NCBI RefSeq assembly: GCF_041431135.1
Contig: NZ_CP107799.1
Coordinates: 1,116,001 to 1,180,000, forward strand
Direction: 5' to 3'
DNA from: Streptomyces sp. NBC_00554
GTDB lineage: Bacteria; Actinomycetota; Actinomycetes; Streptomycetales; Streptomycetaceae
Length of the DNA stretch: 64,000 nucleotides
Shown in pieces: positions 26,700 to 36,111 of the stretch. Below the pieces are notes generated by a model. That model was given only the letters and a program-made list of their open reading frames with translations, was not told where the DNA came from and did no database searches. Positions within the stretch are counted from its first letter, which is position 1. Every line of letters begins with the position of its first letter. Made by a program: the position numbers and the translations under genes.

Positions 26700-28781
26700 T
26701 CAGACGGTGATCTTGTCGACGTCGGGCGCCCAGTCCACGGGGTTGGTGAAGGTCAGGGAGTTGCTGCCGGCCTTCAGCTCGATGGGCATGGTGATGGTCT
26801 GCGCGGTGCTCCAGTTGTTGTCGTTGGTGCCGGCCAGCGGGACCTGGACGGTTTCGCCGTTCACGGTTATCTCGATCACCCGGCTGGAGTCGCCGTCGAC
26901 GTAGTCGAGCTTCATCAGGTAGGTGCCGTCTTGGGGAGCGGTGACGTTGTTGACCGCCACGGCACCCCACGGGAGGTTGCCGACCTTCTTGCCGCCGGAG
27001 CAGCCCGAGCAGTCGAAGACGCTCGCGCTTCCGGTGAGGGTGTTGGCCGATGCCTCGGCCTCATATCCGGTCGGACCGCCGGCCGCGGGCGTGGTGACCG
27101 GGACGGCCTTGCTCGGGGCGGACCGTCTGCCCTTGGCGTCGTTCGCGACGACGGTGAGGGAGTAGCCGGTGGCGGCGCGCAATCCGCTGACGGTGGTGGA
27201 GGTGCCCTTGGTGGTGGCGACCTTCGCGCCGTTCGCGTAGACGGTGTAGCCGGTGACGGGTGAAGCGCCGGAGTTCACCTTGTCCCAGGCCAGCGACACG
27301 CTGTTCGCGGTGGCGGCGGTGCCGTGCACGGCGAGCGGGGTGCCGGGAGCGCTACTGCCCTTCGGGGTGAGGGTGAACAGCCGGGAGCCGTGCGCAGGAA
27401 GGGTCTCGGTGAGGCTTCCGGAGACGTTGCCGAGGTTCTTGTGGCTCCACAGATCGCGTACCGACGCCTTGCCGCTGATGCCGAGGTCGGAGAAGTCCGC
27501 GGTGACCTCGCCGGCCTCGCTCCCCAGGTTGAACAGGGCCACGGTGTAGCTGCCGTCGGCGTTGCGGGCGTACCAGACCTGCTGCTGGGAGTTCTGGTCG
27601 ACCGGCTTGGCCGGGTTGCCCGCCTGGTTGACCGCGATGACCTCGTCGTTGGTGAGCAACGACAGGCCGTACTCGTCGAGTTTGGTGAGGTCGTCGCCCG
27701 AGTAGAGCGGCGCGGACTCGATCGCCCACAGGGTGGCGTAGCTCTGCCTCTCGGCATCGGTGATGCCGTCCATGGCACCCACGCCGACGTTGAGGGCGTC
27801 GAGGTTGTTCCAGTAGCCGGGGCCCGCGTCGTCGATCCACTGGACGACGTCGTTCCAGCGTCCCTTGACGGAGTTGTTCCAGGTCACCAGCGTGTCGCAG
27901 TAGCACTCGACGTCCGTGTCGATCCGCGCTCCGTTGGAGTTGGCCTTCCACACGTCGGCCTGGGTGTGGCTCAGCGACCAGGACAGGGTCAACTCGATCG
28001 GGCGGCCCGTCTGTTGCAGCGCCGTGTGCCACGCCTTCACGTCGGAGGTGTTGTCGTGGTCCGCGTCGCCCTGCCACGAGCCCGGGCCGACGCCGTCGAC
28101 CTTCAGGAAGTCCGCGCCCCAGCTGGCCAGTTGGTCGGCGAGGGAGTCGATGTACTTCTGCGAGCACGGATCGCTGAAGTCCATCTTGTACGCGTAGTTC
28201 CACCCGTTGGTCTTGCGCAGGTCGGGGTAGACGATGTCCGCGGTCGTGCAGCCGGGCGCGTTGTGGATGGGGTTCTTGCCGTCGTTGTACGCCGCGGGGT
28301 CGAGGCCGACCGCCAGGTAGAGGCCGAACTTCAGGTCCTTGGCGTGCAGATAGTCGCCCAGGGACTTCATGCCGCTGGGGAACGTGTCGCTGTTCGGTAC
28401 CGGGCGGCCGTACTCGTCGAAGCTGGTGGCCCAGCCCGCGTCGATGTTGACGTACTCGTAGCCGTGGGACTTCAGCTTCGAGGCCATCACGTCGGCCTGC
28501 TCCTTGACGTGCTCCTCGGTGAGCCAAGGCACCCCGTAGCCTGGGTACTTGGTCGACTCCAGGCTCCAACTGCTCCATCCCATGTACGGCTTGGCGGCCA
28601 GGACCGGTGTGGCGCCCTGGCCTCCGCCCGCAGGGGAGGGAGTGGCCGCGGACGCGGCGGTCGGCACCGCCATCGACGCCGCGAGGGTCGTTGCGGCGAC
28701 AACGGACAGGGCGAGTTCCCTGATGCCTCTGGGGCGCAGTCTGTGGCGTGCGTAATCTGCGGGTTTTGCTGGACGAACCAT
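26700..28781 (-). CDS. Secreted GH27 glycosidase with FN3 and CBM35-like domains
   Basis: This 693-residue protein has a signal peptide (ALSVVAATTLAASMAVPTAASA). The GH27 barrel has YMGWSSW near 66, NIDAGW near 112, FLKVDGVG with nucleophile Asp229 and ARIDTDVE with acid/base near Asp290. A fibronectin type III domain (about 480-570) and a CBM35-like domain starting YEAEASANTL (about 573-693) follow. It differs clearly from the other GH27 here in barrel motifs and accessory domains. Alpha-galactosidase is the default, but beta-L-arabinopyranosidase or another GH27 activity is possible. It heads an ABC operon opposite a ROK regulator. Confidence 0.88.
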   Translation of the reverse strand: MVRPAKPADYARHRLRPRGIRELALSVVAATTLAASMAVPTAASAATPSPAGGGQGATPVLAAKPYMGWSSWSLESTKYPGYGVPWLTEEHVKEQADVMASKLKSHGYEYVNIDAGWATSFDEYGRPVPNSDTFPSGMKSLGDYLHAKDLKFGLYLAVGLDPAAYNDGKNPIHNAPGCTTADIVYPDLRKTNGWNYAYKMDFSDPCSQKYIDSLADQLASWGADFLKVDGVGPGSWQGDADHDNTSDVKAWHTALQQTGRPIELTLSWSLSHTQADVWKANSNGARIDTDVECYCDTLVTWNNSVKGRWNDVVQWIDDAGPGYWNNLDALNVGVGAMDGITDAERQSYATLWAIESAPLYSGDDLTKLDEYGLSLLTNDEVIAVNQAGNPAKPVDQNSQQQVWYARNADGSYTVALFNLGSEAGEVTADFSDLGISGKASVRDLWSHKNLGNVSGSLTETLPAHGSRLFTLTPKGSSAPGTPLAVHGTAATANSVSLAWDKVNSGASPVTGYTVYANGAKVATTKGTSTTVSGLRAATGYSLTVVANDAKGRRSAPSKAVPVTTPAAGGPTGYEAEASANTLTGSASVFDCSGCSGGKKVGNLPWGAVAVNNVTAPQDGTYLMKLDYVDGDSSRVIEITVNGETVQVPLAGTNDNNWSTAQTITMPIELKAGSNSLTFTNPVDWAPDVDKITV

Positions 28782-29194
28782 GGGTTACTCCATCTCGGCG
28801 CTGAAATGGCACAGCGGACTGCTGGGCGAGTCCGTGTAGTGCCCATGCACGGTCAGCCGCATGAGGAATTGGTTGGCCGGGGCAGCTCGGGCCTACCCCT
28901 CTTGCCCTCATCAGCGGTGGCCGTCCCGGAACACCGCCGAAGGGTGACAACAACGCGGCCGGACGGGGAGGAGACCGGCCGCCACCTGCGCCGGAGGAGT
29001 ATCCGATCCACCTGACGCAAGGTGCGGCGAATGTAGTCAGGCTTTCCTTCCAGCGTCAACATATTGCGCGACGCGAATAATGAACATTCGTCTAAAGAAT
29101 GGACCGGACTGGACCAGGAAATGGACTAAGAGGCGACTATCCGGGCTGTGCAGAATTGCTTTCTTATTTTCCGTTGGAAATGTATGGTCGCCGC
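28782..29194. promoter_or_regulatory. Divergent promoter region between GH27 and ROK regulator
   Basis: This 413-base gap becomes AT-rich towards the ROK gene (29055-29180), as expected for a control region. A short inverted repeat, CGAAT-N7-ATTCG, lies at 29074-29090. I saw no convincing long palindrome and no small gene. Confidence 0.4.
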
Positions 29195-30349
29195 ATGACG
29201 CTCGCCGACCAACCACCCGCGGCCGCCCTGGTCTTCCAGGCCCTGCTCGCCCACGGCCCCCTGACCCGAGCCGAGGTCGGCCGACGCACCGGACTGTCGC
29301 CCGGCGCGGTCACCAAGGTGGCCACTCCCCTGCTGGCCGACGGCTGGATCACCGAGTTGGGCCGGCCCGCCGTCGAACGGGCCCACGGCCGCCCCGCCAC
29401 CCTGATCTCGGTACGCGCGCAACGTGCCCGCTTCTTCGGCGTGAAGGTCACGGCGGACGAACTCATCGGCGTCGTCACCGATCTCGTCGCGCAGCCGCTC
29501 GCCACCGCTCGGGCCGGCCTCGCCTCGCGCGACGTGGGCACCGTCGTACTCGCCATCGCTCAACTGATCGCGCGGCTGCGGAGCGAGGCGGGAGCGCTGG
29601 AGGAGAGCGTGGTGCACGGTGTCGGCGTCACCATCTCCGGGGACGTGGACGGCCAGAACGGCACCGTGCAGTACTCACCGTTCCTCAACTGGCGCCGGGT
29701 GCAGCTCGGCAGGCTCGTCGAGGCCGCCACCGGACTCCCGACGGTGATCGAGAACGACGTACGGGCGCTGACCGTCGCCGAGCAGTGGTTCGGCGCCGGG
29801 GCCGGCCTGTCTTCGTTCGCTCTGGTCACCGTCGGCGCAGGCATCGGCTGCGGGCTGTCCCTCGGCGGCCGGGTGGTGTCGGGTGCGCACGGGGTGTCCG
29901 GAGAGCTCGGGCATCTACCCGTTGGCGGCAGCGACCGCGTGTGCACCTGCGGCAACACCGGTTGCGTCGAAGCCGTCGCCTCCACCCACGCCATCACCGA
30001 ACAAGCCCGTCAGGCCAGTGGCAACCCCACTCTGACCATGGACGAAGCAGTCGGACTCGCACACGCCGGCGACCCCGCCGTACGCGCCGTCTTCTCCCGC
30101 GCCGGACACGCCATGGGTCTCGCCCTGGCCTCCGTCGCCAACCTCATCGGCCCCGAACGCATCATCATCTCCGGTGAGGGCGTGGCTTCGTACGCCCTCT
30201 ACGAGGACCAGATCCGGCAGACCTTCGGGGCCCAGGTGTTCGGTGCGGCCTCCGACTGCGACCTCGTGGTCAGACCGCTGCCCTTCGAGGAATGGGCCCG
30301 CGGCGGGGCCGCGGTCGCCGCCCAGCACCTCTTCGCGCCCACCAAGTGA
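29195..30349 (+). CDS. ROK-family transcriptional regulator
   Basis: The start is uncertain: ATG 29195 (MTLADQPP) or ATG 29180 (MYGRRM) both fit, and neither has a strong ribosome site. The protein is about 384 residues. It has a MarR-like helix-turn-helix (LTRAEVGRRTGLSPGAVTKV) and a ROK kinase-like domain with the zinc motif CTCGNTGCVE. Such proteins repress sugar operons and respond to sugars. It is divergent from the GH27/ABC operon and is its likely regulator. Confidence 0.9.
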   Translation: MTLADQPPAAALVFQALLAHGPLTRAEVGRRTGLSPGAVTKVATPLLADGWITELGRPAVERAHGRPATLISVRAQRARFFGVKVTADELIGVVTDLVAQPLATARAGLASRDVGTVVLAIAQLIARLRSEAGALEESVVHGVGVTISGDVDGQNGTVQYSPFLNWRRVQLGRLVEAATGLPTVIENDVRALTVAEQWFGAGAGLSSFALVTVGAGIGCGLSLGGRVVSGAHGVSGELGHLPVGGSDRVCTCGNTGCVEAVASTHAITEQARQASGNPTLTMDEAVGLAHAGDPAVRAVFSRAGHAMGLALASVANLIGPERIIISGEGVASYALYEDQIRQTFGAQVFGAASDCDLVVRPLPFEEWARGGAAVAAQHLFAPTK

Positions 30350-30350
30350 C

Positions 30351-30413
30351 GCCTGCGGACGACTCGTTCGCATGAGCCTGCAGACGACTCCTTCGCATGA
30401 GCCTGCGGATGAC
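30351..30413. repeat. 25-base tandem repeat (about 2.5 copies) after the ROK stop codon
   Basis: Units starting GCCTGCGGACGACTCGTTCG at 30351, 30376 and 30401 follow each other at a 25-base period, with two or three mismatches per copy. The array begins one base after the ROK stop and lies upstream of the GH95 gene. A second array of the same period lies at 44798-44872. Confidence 0.8.
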
Positions 30414-30478
30414 ATCCGCCCTCCCGCATACGCACTCCCTCGACCGTCCGGCTCCCGCACTCCTGGAAAGTCCACGCC

Positions 30479-32809
30479 ATGCTCAATCCCGCTTCCGAGT
30501 GGAAGTCCCCCGGCACCGACGCTCCGTCCGGCGCTCTCTGGTACGCCCGCCCGGCCACCCGCTGGTTCGAGGCGCTCCCCATCGGCAACGGGCGCCTCGG
30601 CGGAATGGTCTACGGAGGTACCGACCGGGAGAGAGTCCAGTTGTCGGAGTCGACGGCCTGGTCCGGCGAGCCGTCGACGGCCGATGTGAGCGCCACCGCA
30701 AGGCAGTACCTCGCGCCCATCCGCGAACTCCTCTTCGCGGGCAGCCACGGAGAGGCACAACAGCTCGCCGCCGAACACCTCGTGGGCAGACCACAGTCGT
30801 TCGGGACCAACCTGCCCCTGCCCGAAGTGCAGTTGGACTTCCTCTCCGAGGCTCCGATCCTAAACTACCGGCGGACCCTGGACCTCGACACGGGCGTCGC
30901 GTCCATCAACTACGAACAGGACGGCATACGCATCACGCGCGACGCCTTCGCCTCGAATCCGCACGGCGTCATCGCGATCCGTCTCACCGCCGACCGGCCG
31001 GGTTCGATCGGATTCTCCCTCTCGATCCAGGACGGGGTGATTCCCGGACGCATCACGGCCACCGACACCGACGTCGTCCTCCGCGGCCACGCCTACGAGA
31101 ACCTCCACAGCAACGGACAGCAGGGCGTCGCCCTGGAGATCCGCACACGCCTCGAAGCCGAGGGCGGTTCCGCCCGGTGTGTCGACGACACGGTGCACCT
31201 GGAGGGCGCGGACTCGGCTGTGGTCTACGTCGCCGTCGGAACGAGTTGGGCAGGGGACGACCCGGGGTTCCGTACCGACGTACTGCTGTCAGCGGCCGTG
31301 GATGCCGGGTACGCGGCGGTCCGCGCCGCACACATCGCGGATCACCAGGCCCTGATGCGACGGGTCTCCATCGATCTGGGAAGTGCCCCGGCCGACGCGG
31401 CGGCTCTGCCGACCGACGAGCGCCGTGCGCGGCTCGCTTCCGGGGAAGCCGATGCCGAACTCATCGCGCTGTACTTCCAGTTCGGCCGCTATCTGACCGT
31501 CGCCGGTTCCCGCCGCGACTCACCTCTGCCGCTGGCCCTCCAGGGACTCTGGAACGACGGCCTGGCCAGCAGCGCGCCCTGGACGAACGACTTCCACCTC
31601 GACATGAACACGCAGCAGAACTACTGGGCGGCCGAGGTGACGAACCTCGCCGAGTGCCAGGAACCGCTGTTCCGCCTGATCGAGACCACAGCCGCACACG
31701 GGCGTACGACCGCCAAAGAGATGTACGGCGCTCCCGGTTGGGTGGCGCACACCGTCACCAACGCCTGGGGCTACACGGCACCCGGTTCGGGTATCGGCTG
31801 GGGCCTGAACATGACGGGCGGGGCCTGGATCGCCCTCCAGCTGTGGGAGCACTACCAGTACGGGGGCGACGAGGTCTTCTTGCGTGAGCGCCTCTACCCG
31901 GTCTTCCGGGAGGCCGCCGAATTCTTCCTGGCCCATCTGGTGGCGGAGCCGGACCACGGCTGGCTGGTCACCGGCCCCTCCGAGTCACCGGAGAACTGGT
32001 ATCTGGCGCCTGACGGAAGCCAGTGCTCGGTCTCCATGGGCGCCACCGCCGACCGGGTCTTCGTAGAGGCAGTGCTGCGCATCTGCGCCGAGAGCGCGGA
32101 GTTGCTCGACGTCGATGCCGAACTCAGGGCCCGGATCGCCGAAGCGCGCCGCCTGCTGCCCCCGTTCCGCATCGGGCGGCACGGACAACTGCAGGAGTGG
32201 CTGCACGACTACGAGGAGGCCGATCCGAGCCACCGTCACACCTCGCATCTGAGCGCTCTCTTCCCGGAACGGCAGATCACTCCGCGCGACACACCGGCCC
32301 TGGCACGTGCCGCGGAGCTCACGATCGAGCGCAGGCAGCAGGCCCCGGGCTGGGAGCAGACGGAGTGGGTCGAGGCGAACTTCACCGTCTACTTCGCCCG
32401 CCTGCTCAAGGCCGACCGGGCTCTCGCGCACCTCACCAACCTGATCACGGACGCGAGCGAGGCCAACCTGATGTCCTACTCCGCGGGCGGGGTGGCCGGG
32501 GCGGCGCAGAACATCTACTCCTTCGACGGCAACGCGGGAGGGACCGCCGGGATCGCCGAGATGCTGCTGCAGTCCGACGGAGACGAGATCGAACTGCTGC
32601 CGGCACTCCCGGCGAGCTGGCGGGACGGATACGTCCACGGACTGCGTGCCCGCGGAGGCTTCACCGTCGATCTCCGCTGGCGCGACGGGCGCCTCGATGC
32701 CGCACGCATCCACTCCTCCGCCGCCGGGAGCACCCGACTGCGCTACGGCCAGGAGATCCTTGACGTGAAGTTCGACAAAGGGGAAGCGGTTGTCGTCCGT
32801 TCAAGCTGA
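30479..32809 (+). CDS. GH95-family alpha-L-fucosidase, cytoplasmic
   Basis: This 776-residue protein has no signal peptide. It has the GH95 order: an N-terminal beta domain (ARPATRWFEALPIGNGRLGG), then an (alpha/alpha)6 barrel with HLDMNTQQNYW (the catalytic Asn pair), TGPSESPEN (the catalytic Glu region) and IYSFDGNAGGT (the Asp region), and a C-terminal beta domain ending in LLPALPASWRDGYVHGL. GH95 enzymes mostly remove alpha-1,2-linked L-fucose, and some remove L-galactose. It would act on imported fucosylated oligosaccharides. A GGAAAG ribosome site precedes the ATG. Confidence 0.88.
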   Translation: MLNPASEWKSPGTDAPSGALWYARPATRWFEALPIGNGRLGGMVYGGTDRERVQLSESTAWSGEPSTADVSATARQYLAPIRELLFAGSHGEAQQLAAEHLVGRPQSFGTNLPLPEVQLDFLSEAPILNYRRTLDLDTGVASINYEQDGIRITRDAFASNPHGVIAIRLTADRPGSIGFSLSIQDGVIPGRITATDTDVVLRGHAYENLHSNGQQGVALEIRTRLEAEGGSARCVDDTVHLEGADSAVVYVAVGTSWAGDDPGFRTDVLLSAAVDAGYAAVRAAHIADHQALMRRVSIDLGSAPADAAALPTDERRARLASGEADAELIALYFQFGRYLTVAGSRRDSPLPLALQGLWNDGLASSAPWTNDFHLDMNTQQNYWAAEVTNLAECQEPLFRLIETTAAHGRTTAKEMYGAPGWVAHTVTNAWGYTAPGSGIGWGLNMTGGAWIALQLWEHYQYGGDEVFLRERLYPVFREAAEFFLAHLVAEPDHGWLVTGPSESPENWYLAPDGSQCSVSMGATADRVFVEAVLRICAESAELLDVDAELRARIAEARRLLPPFRIGRHGQLQEWLHDYEEADPSHRHTSHLSALFPERQITPRDTPALARAAELTIERRQQAPGWEQTEWVEANFTVYFARLLKADRALAHLTNLITDASEANLMSYSAGGVAGAAQNIYSFDGNAGGTAGIAEMLLQSDGDEIELLPALPASWRDGYVHGLRARGGFTVDLRWRDGRLDAARIHSSAAGSTRLRYGQEILDVKFDKGEAVVVRSS

Positions 32810-32817
32810 CGACAACC
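32788..32817. terminator. Hairpin overlapping the GH95 stop codon
   Basis: A ten-base-pair stem (GGTTGTCGTC and GACGACAACC) with a ten-base loop includes the TGA stop of the GH95 gene. It lies just before the convergent SDR gene's end, so it may terminate both. Confidence 0.65.
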
Positions 32818-32831
32818 CCTTCTCCCGGTGG

Positions 32832-33590
32832 TCACTGGGCGATCTGACCGCCGTCGACGAGAAGCGTCTGCCCGGTGACCGCGGACCCGTCGAGGGCGAT
32901 GAACGCCACGGCCGAGGCGATCTCATCGGCCTCGAGCAGCCGGCGCATGGGGATCTGCTCGATCCACTGCGTCATCCGCTGAGGGTCGTCCATCCCTACC
33001 GTGTCGAGGATCGGCGTACGGGTACGGCCCGGCGCGACGGCGTTCACCCGTACCCCGTACTGTGCCCACTCCACCGCGAGCGACCGCGCCAGCTGGGCCA
33101 CGCCGGCCTTCGCGACGTCGTACGCGACGTGGTACTCGGGGTTGGATCCGATGAAGGCCGCGATGGAGGAGATGTTCACGATCGATCCGGAACGCTGCCG
33201 GACGAAGTGCCGGCCGAACTCGCGGCAGGCCACGAAGGTGCCCGTCAGGTCGACACTGAGGATGCGGTTCCACACTTCGTCGGTCACGTCGAGGGCGTCG
33301 TCCTCGTGAGCTATCCCCGCGTTGTTGACAAGGATGTCTACGCGTCCGAACTGCCGCACCACCTCGTCGGCCGTCGCGGTGACGGCGAGCGGGTCCGACA
33401 CGTCGAGCGGCAGGAACACGCAGCCAAGTTCCTTCGCGGCGGCGGCTCCTGTGTCCGGATTGCGGTCGGTGACGACAACGCGCACACCGCGGGCCACCAG
33501 GGCCGCGGCGATGGCGTAGCCGATGCCCTGGCCCGCGCCGGTGACGACGGCGACTCGCTCCTCGGACCGGTGCGGCTGCGACTCAGACAT
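32832..33590 (-). CDS. Short-chain dehydrogenase, possible deoxysugar or keto-deoxy-acid dehydrogenase
   Basis: The ATG at 33590 follows AGGGA, giving 252 residues. The motifs are TGAGQGIG, NNAGIAH, the catalytic Ser in NISSIAAF and the Tyr/Lys in AYDVAK; the end is TLLVDGGQIAQ. It is downstream of an enolase-superfamily dehydratase and convergent to a GH95 fucosidase. In non-phosphorylative L-fucose pathways an SDR oxidises either L-fucose or 2-keto-3-deoxy-L-fuconate, and both roles fit this context. The assignment to either is inference. Confidence 0.85.
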   Translation of the reverse strand: MSESQPHRSEERVAVVTGAGQGIGYAIAAALVARGVRVVVTDRNPDTGAAAAKELGCVFLPLDVSDPLAVTATADEVVRQFGRVDILVNNAGIAHEDDALDVTDEVWNRILSVDLTGTFVACREFGRHFVRQRSGSIVNISSIAAFIGSNPEYHVAYDVAKAGVAQLARSLAVEWAQYGVRVNAVAPGRTRTPILDTVGMDDPQRMTQWIEQIPMRRLLEADEIASAVAFIALDGSAVTGQTLLVDGGQIAQ

Positions 33591-33692
33591 GTCAGTCCCT
33601 TTTCGTTCGTGTACGTCGGCTCTGCGCGCCCTGGGGCGGCTCTGATCGTGGAACGGATGCGGGCGCACGGCGACTCTGCGGCCGCGCGTGCG

Positions 33693-34895
33693 TCACACCG
33701 TCCTGTCGGCTCCCACTCCCGGAATCTGCCAGCGGACCCGCGCGGACGGAGCGATCGCGGTCGAGGCGCCGGGACTCTGCGGGCGCTCCAGCAGACCCTC
33801 GTGGACGACGCTGCGTTCGACGAACGCCTCCTGGGTCCACGGGATGAACTCGACGAGCGGAGGCACTTCGGAAAGGACGGTGCCCGCCAGGTGCTGGTGG
33901 ACCTGCATCATGTCGCCGGCGTGAGGTGCCAGCCGCAGTCCTCTCGACGCGGCATGGCCGGCGATCTGCAGCCACTCCGTGACTCCGCCGACCCGGGTGA
34001 CGTCGACCTGTACGACCCGGATGGCGTCCGCCGCCATGAAGGAGGCGAACTGGTGGTAGGAGTAGATGCTCTCCCCGGCGGCGACGTCCAGCCGGGTGGA
34101 GGCCTGCAGCCGGGCGTGTGCCTGAAGATCGTCGGCATGGAACGGCTCCTCGACCCAGTCCATCGCCGCTTCCTCGAGGGTCGGCATGATCTGGTTCGCC
34201 GTCGACAGGTCCCAGCGCTGGTTGGCGTCGCACATCAGCGTGACGTCGTCCCCGATCGCCTTACGGACGGCACGCACCCGTCGTGCGTCCTCCTTCCAGT
34301 CGGGGCGGCCCACCTTGATCTTCACCCGGGACCATCCGTGGTCGATCAGCGACGTGAGGTCCCTGACCAGGTCCGCGTCGGAGAGGTTCAGCCAGCCTCC
34401 GTCGGTGTTGTACGCCTCGATGCTGTCCTGCGTCCCGCCGAGAAGCTGCCACAGCGGCATGCCGGCGCGCTGCGCGGCGAGGTCCCACAGGGCGATGTCG
34501 ACCATCGCCAGGGCCATGTGGACGACACCGGCGCGACCGATCCAGTGCGTCGGCAGCCAGTAGAGGCGCTTCCAAGTGCCCAGGATGTCTTCCGACGAGG
34601 TGTCGAGGAGAGCGTCGGCGTAGTACGAGGTGATCACGTCGGTGAGGAGTTCGGGGGCGCAGTGGATGCCGGAGATCCCGGTCCCGACACGGCCGTCGGC
34701 GGTGCGGATCTCCACCACGGGCACCGTCCAGTGCGTCATGGCGGCTGTGGAATCGGCGATGGGCCGCTGCAGGGGCACGGCGAGGGCATACGTCGTGACG
34801 GACGTGATCACCGCACCGTCGTCGCCGCGCGGAAGGTCGGCGCCGTGTACGGAGAGAAGCCCGCGGGCGATACCGAAGGAGGTCTGATCGGTCAT
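33693..34895 (-). CDS. Enolase-superfamily sugar-acid dehydratase (fuconate/talarate/galactarate type)
   Basis: The start at 34895 (MTDQTSFGIARG) gives 400 residues. Mandelate-racemase subgroup motifs are visible: RVKIKVGR (catalytic Lys-x-Lys), LMCDANQRWD (metal Asp), WVEEPFH (metal Glu), AAGESIY (metal Glu) and APHAGDMM (catalytic His). Length and the KIK motif fit talarate/galactarate dehydratase, and the neighbours also allow L-fuconate dehydratase. It is divergent from a LysR gene with an ATC-N9-GAT site between them and probably forms an operon with the SDR. Confidence 0.85.
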   Translation of the reverse strand: MTDQTSFGIARGLLSVHGADLPRGDDGAVITSVTTYALAVPLQRPIADSTAAMTHWTVPVVEIRTADGRVGTGISGIHCAPELLTDVITSYYADALLDTSSEDILGTWKRLYWLPTHWIGRAGVVHMALAMVDIALWDLAAQRAGMPLWQLLGGTQDSIEAYNTDGGWLNLSDADLVRDLTSLIDHGWSRVKIKVGRPDWKEDARRVRAVRKAIGDDVTLMCDANQRWDLSTANQIMPTLEEAAMDWVEEPFHADDLQAHARLQASTRLDVAAGESIYSYHQFASFMAADAIRVVQVDVTRVGGVTEWLQIAGHAASRGLRLAPHAGDMMQVHQHLAGTVLSEVPPLVEFIPWTQEAFVERSVVHEGLLERPQSPGASTAIAPSARVRWQIPGVGADRTV

Positions 34896-34952
34896 TGTCC
34901 CAGTCGGCCATGGCCGCTGGGGCACGTCAACGTCGATATGCGTATGCGGGCG

Positions 34953-34967
34953 ATCTGCCTCGCAGAT
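34953..34967. promoter_or_regulatory. LysR-type binding site in the divergent promoter
   Basis: ATCTGCCTCGCAGAT is a perfect inverted repeat (6-base arms, 3-base centre) of the form ATC-N9-GAT, a classical LysR recognition pattern. It lies between the dehydratase and LysR starts. Confidence 0.65.
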
Positions 34968-35029
34968 GTCACGCCCATGGATTGTTGCGCGGACAGCGGT
35001 AAAGCTGTTGCCCTGAGGAGGTTTTGTCA

Positions 35030-35962
35030 ATGGCACTCGAGTTGGCCTGGCTGCGTACATGGGTTGAAGTCGTGGATGCCGGCGGATTCACGCGAGCGGC
35101 TGAGCAGATGCACTTGTCGCAGCCGCGGGTCTCGGCGCACATAGCGAGTCTCGAACGCGAACTGGGTTGCTCGTTGATCGAGCGCCGGATAAGGCCGCTC
35201 ACTCTCACCGACGACGGCCGTGCGTTGCTGTCGAGAGCCCGGGCCGTCCTCGCGGCAGCCGACGAACTCGTCACCGCGCGCCAGACGGACCGCGGCACCA
35301 TCGCGGGCAACGTGAGCGTGGCGAGTTTCGCCAGCGGAAGCTCCGAATTCCTCCCGGGTGTCATCACCGAACTGCGGGAAAAACACCCGCAGATCCATGT
35401 CGCGGTGCTCGACGGAGACGTCGCCTTCATCGAGGCGGCACTGTCCGAGCGACGGGTCTCCGTGGCGCTCCGGCCGGTCCGCCCCGAGCCGCACGACCAT
35501 GCGTTCACCATGCGTCCGCTGTGGCGGGAGCCGTTCGTCATGCTCGCTCCGACCGGCCATCCGCTGCTCGAGAAGAGCGAGGTGGATCTACAGGACTTCG
35601 TGAATCAGCGGGTCATCACCATCGGCAATCCGCTTGCCAACACGGTGGTCGGCTACGAAGCCGAAGTCGAGCTGAGCATCAAGGACACGGTCGCCCCCTA
35701 CGGCACCGTCTCCCACCAGCCGACAACACTCGGCGCGATGGTGCGGGCCGGACACGGTATCGGAATCATCAACTACCTAGGCGCGGTGATGATTCAGCGT
35801 GAAGGCATGGAAATGCGCCCTATCCACAACCTGAACCGATACCGAGATGTCGGTATCTGGTGGCATTCGCAACGCCCCTTGGGCGCGGCTGCACAGGCGT
35901 TTATCCGAGCGGTCATCCGGGCGCCGCGACCAGAGGGCACAACTGCTATTCCACCGCTCTGA
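35030..35962 (+). CDS. LysR-family transcriptional regulator
   Basis: The ATG at 35030 is preceded at the right distance by GAGGAGG; a TTG at 35024 is too close to that site. The 310-residue protein has the LysR helix-turn-helix (FTRAAEQMHLSQPRVSAHIASLERELG) and a substrate-binding domain (IAGNVSVASFASGSSEFLPGV). It is divergent from the dehydratase/SDR operon and probably activates it in response to a sugar-acid intermediate. Confidence 0.93.
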   Translation: MALELAWLRTWVEVVDAGGFTRAAEQMHLSQPRVSAHIASLERELGCSLIERRIRPLTLTDDGRALLSRARAVLAAADELVTARQTDRGTIAGNVSVASFASGSSEFLPGVITELREKHPQIHVAVLDGDVAFIEAALSERRVSVALRPVRPEPHDHAFTMRPLWREPFVMLAPTGHPLLEKSEVDLQDFVNQRVITIGNPLANTVVGYEAEVELSIKDTVAPYGTVSHQPTTLGAMVRAGHGIGIINYLGAVMIQREGMEMRPIHNLNRYRDVGIWWHSQRPLGAAAQAFIRAVIRAPRPEGTTAIPPL

Positions 35963-36111
35963 TTTCCGCGGTGCGATTCGCGGTCCGGATACCGGTCATC
36001 CGGGACTCACCATTGACGTGGCGGCTTCCCGGGGCAAGGTTGGTCGGCAGCGGTCCCCCGCGTGGGAGCAGCCCGATTGTCGGCTGCCGAAAGCAACGAA
36101 CGGAGTCGGGC

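Noticed and set aside
29063..29090. Possible ROK operator (ATTGCGCGACGCGAAT and CGAAT-N7-ATTCG)
   Set aside because: The first is palindromic only with a bulge and the second has five-base arms. Neither is strong enough to call an operator, so only the region is listed.
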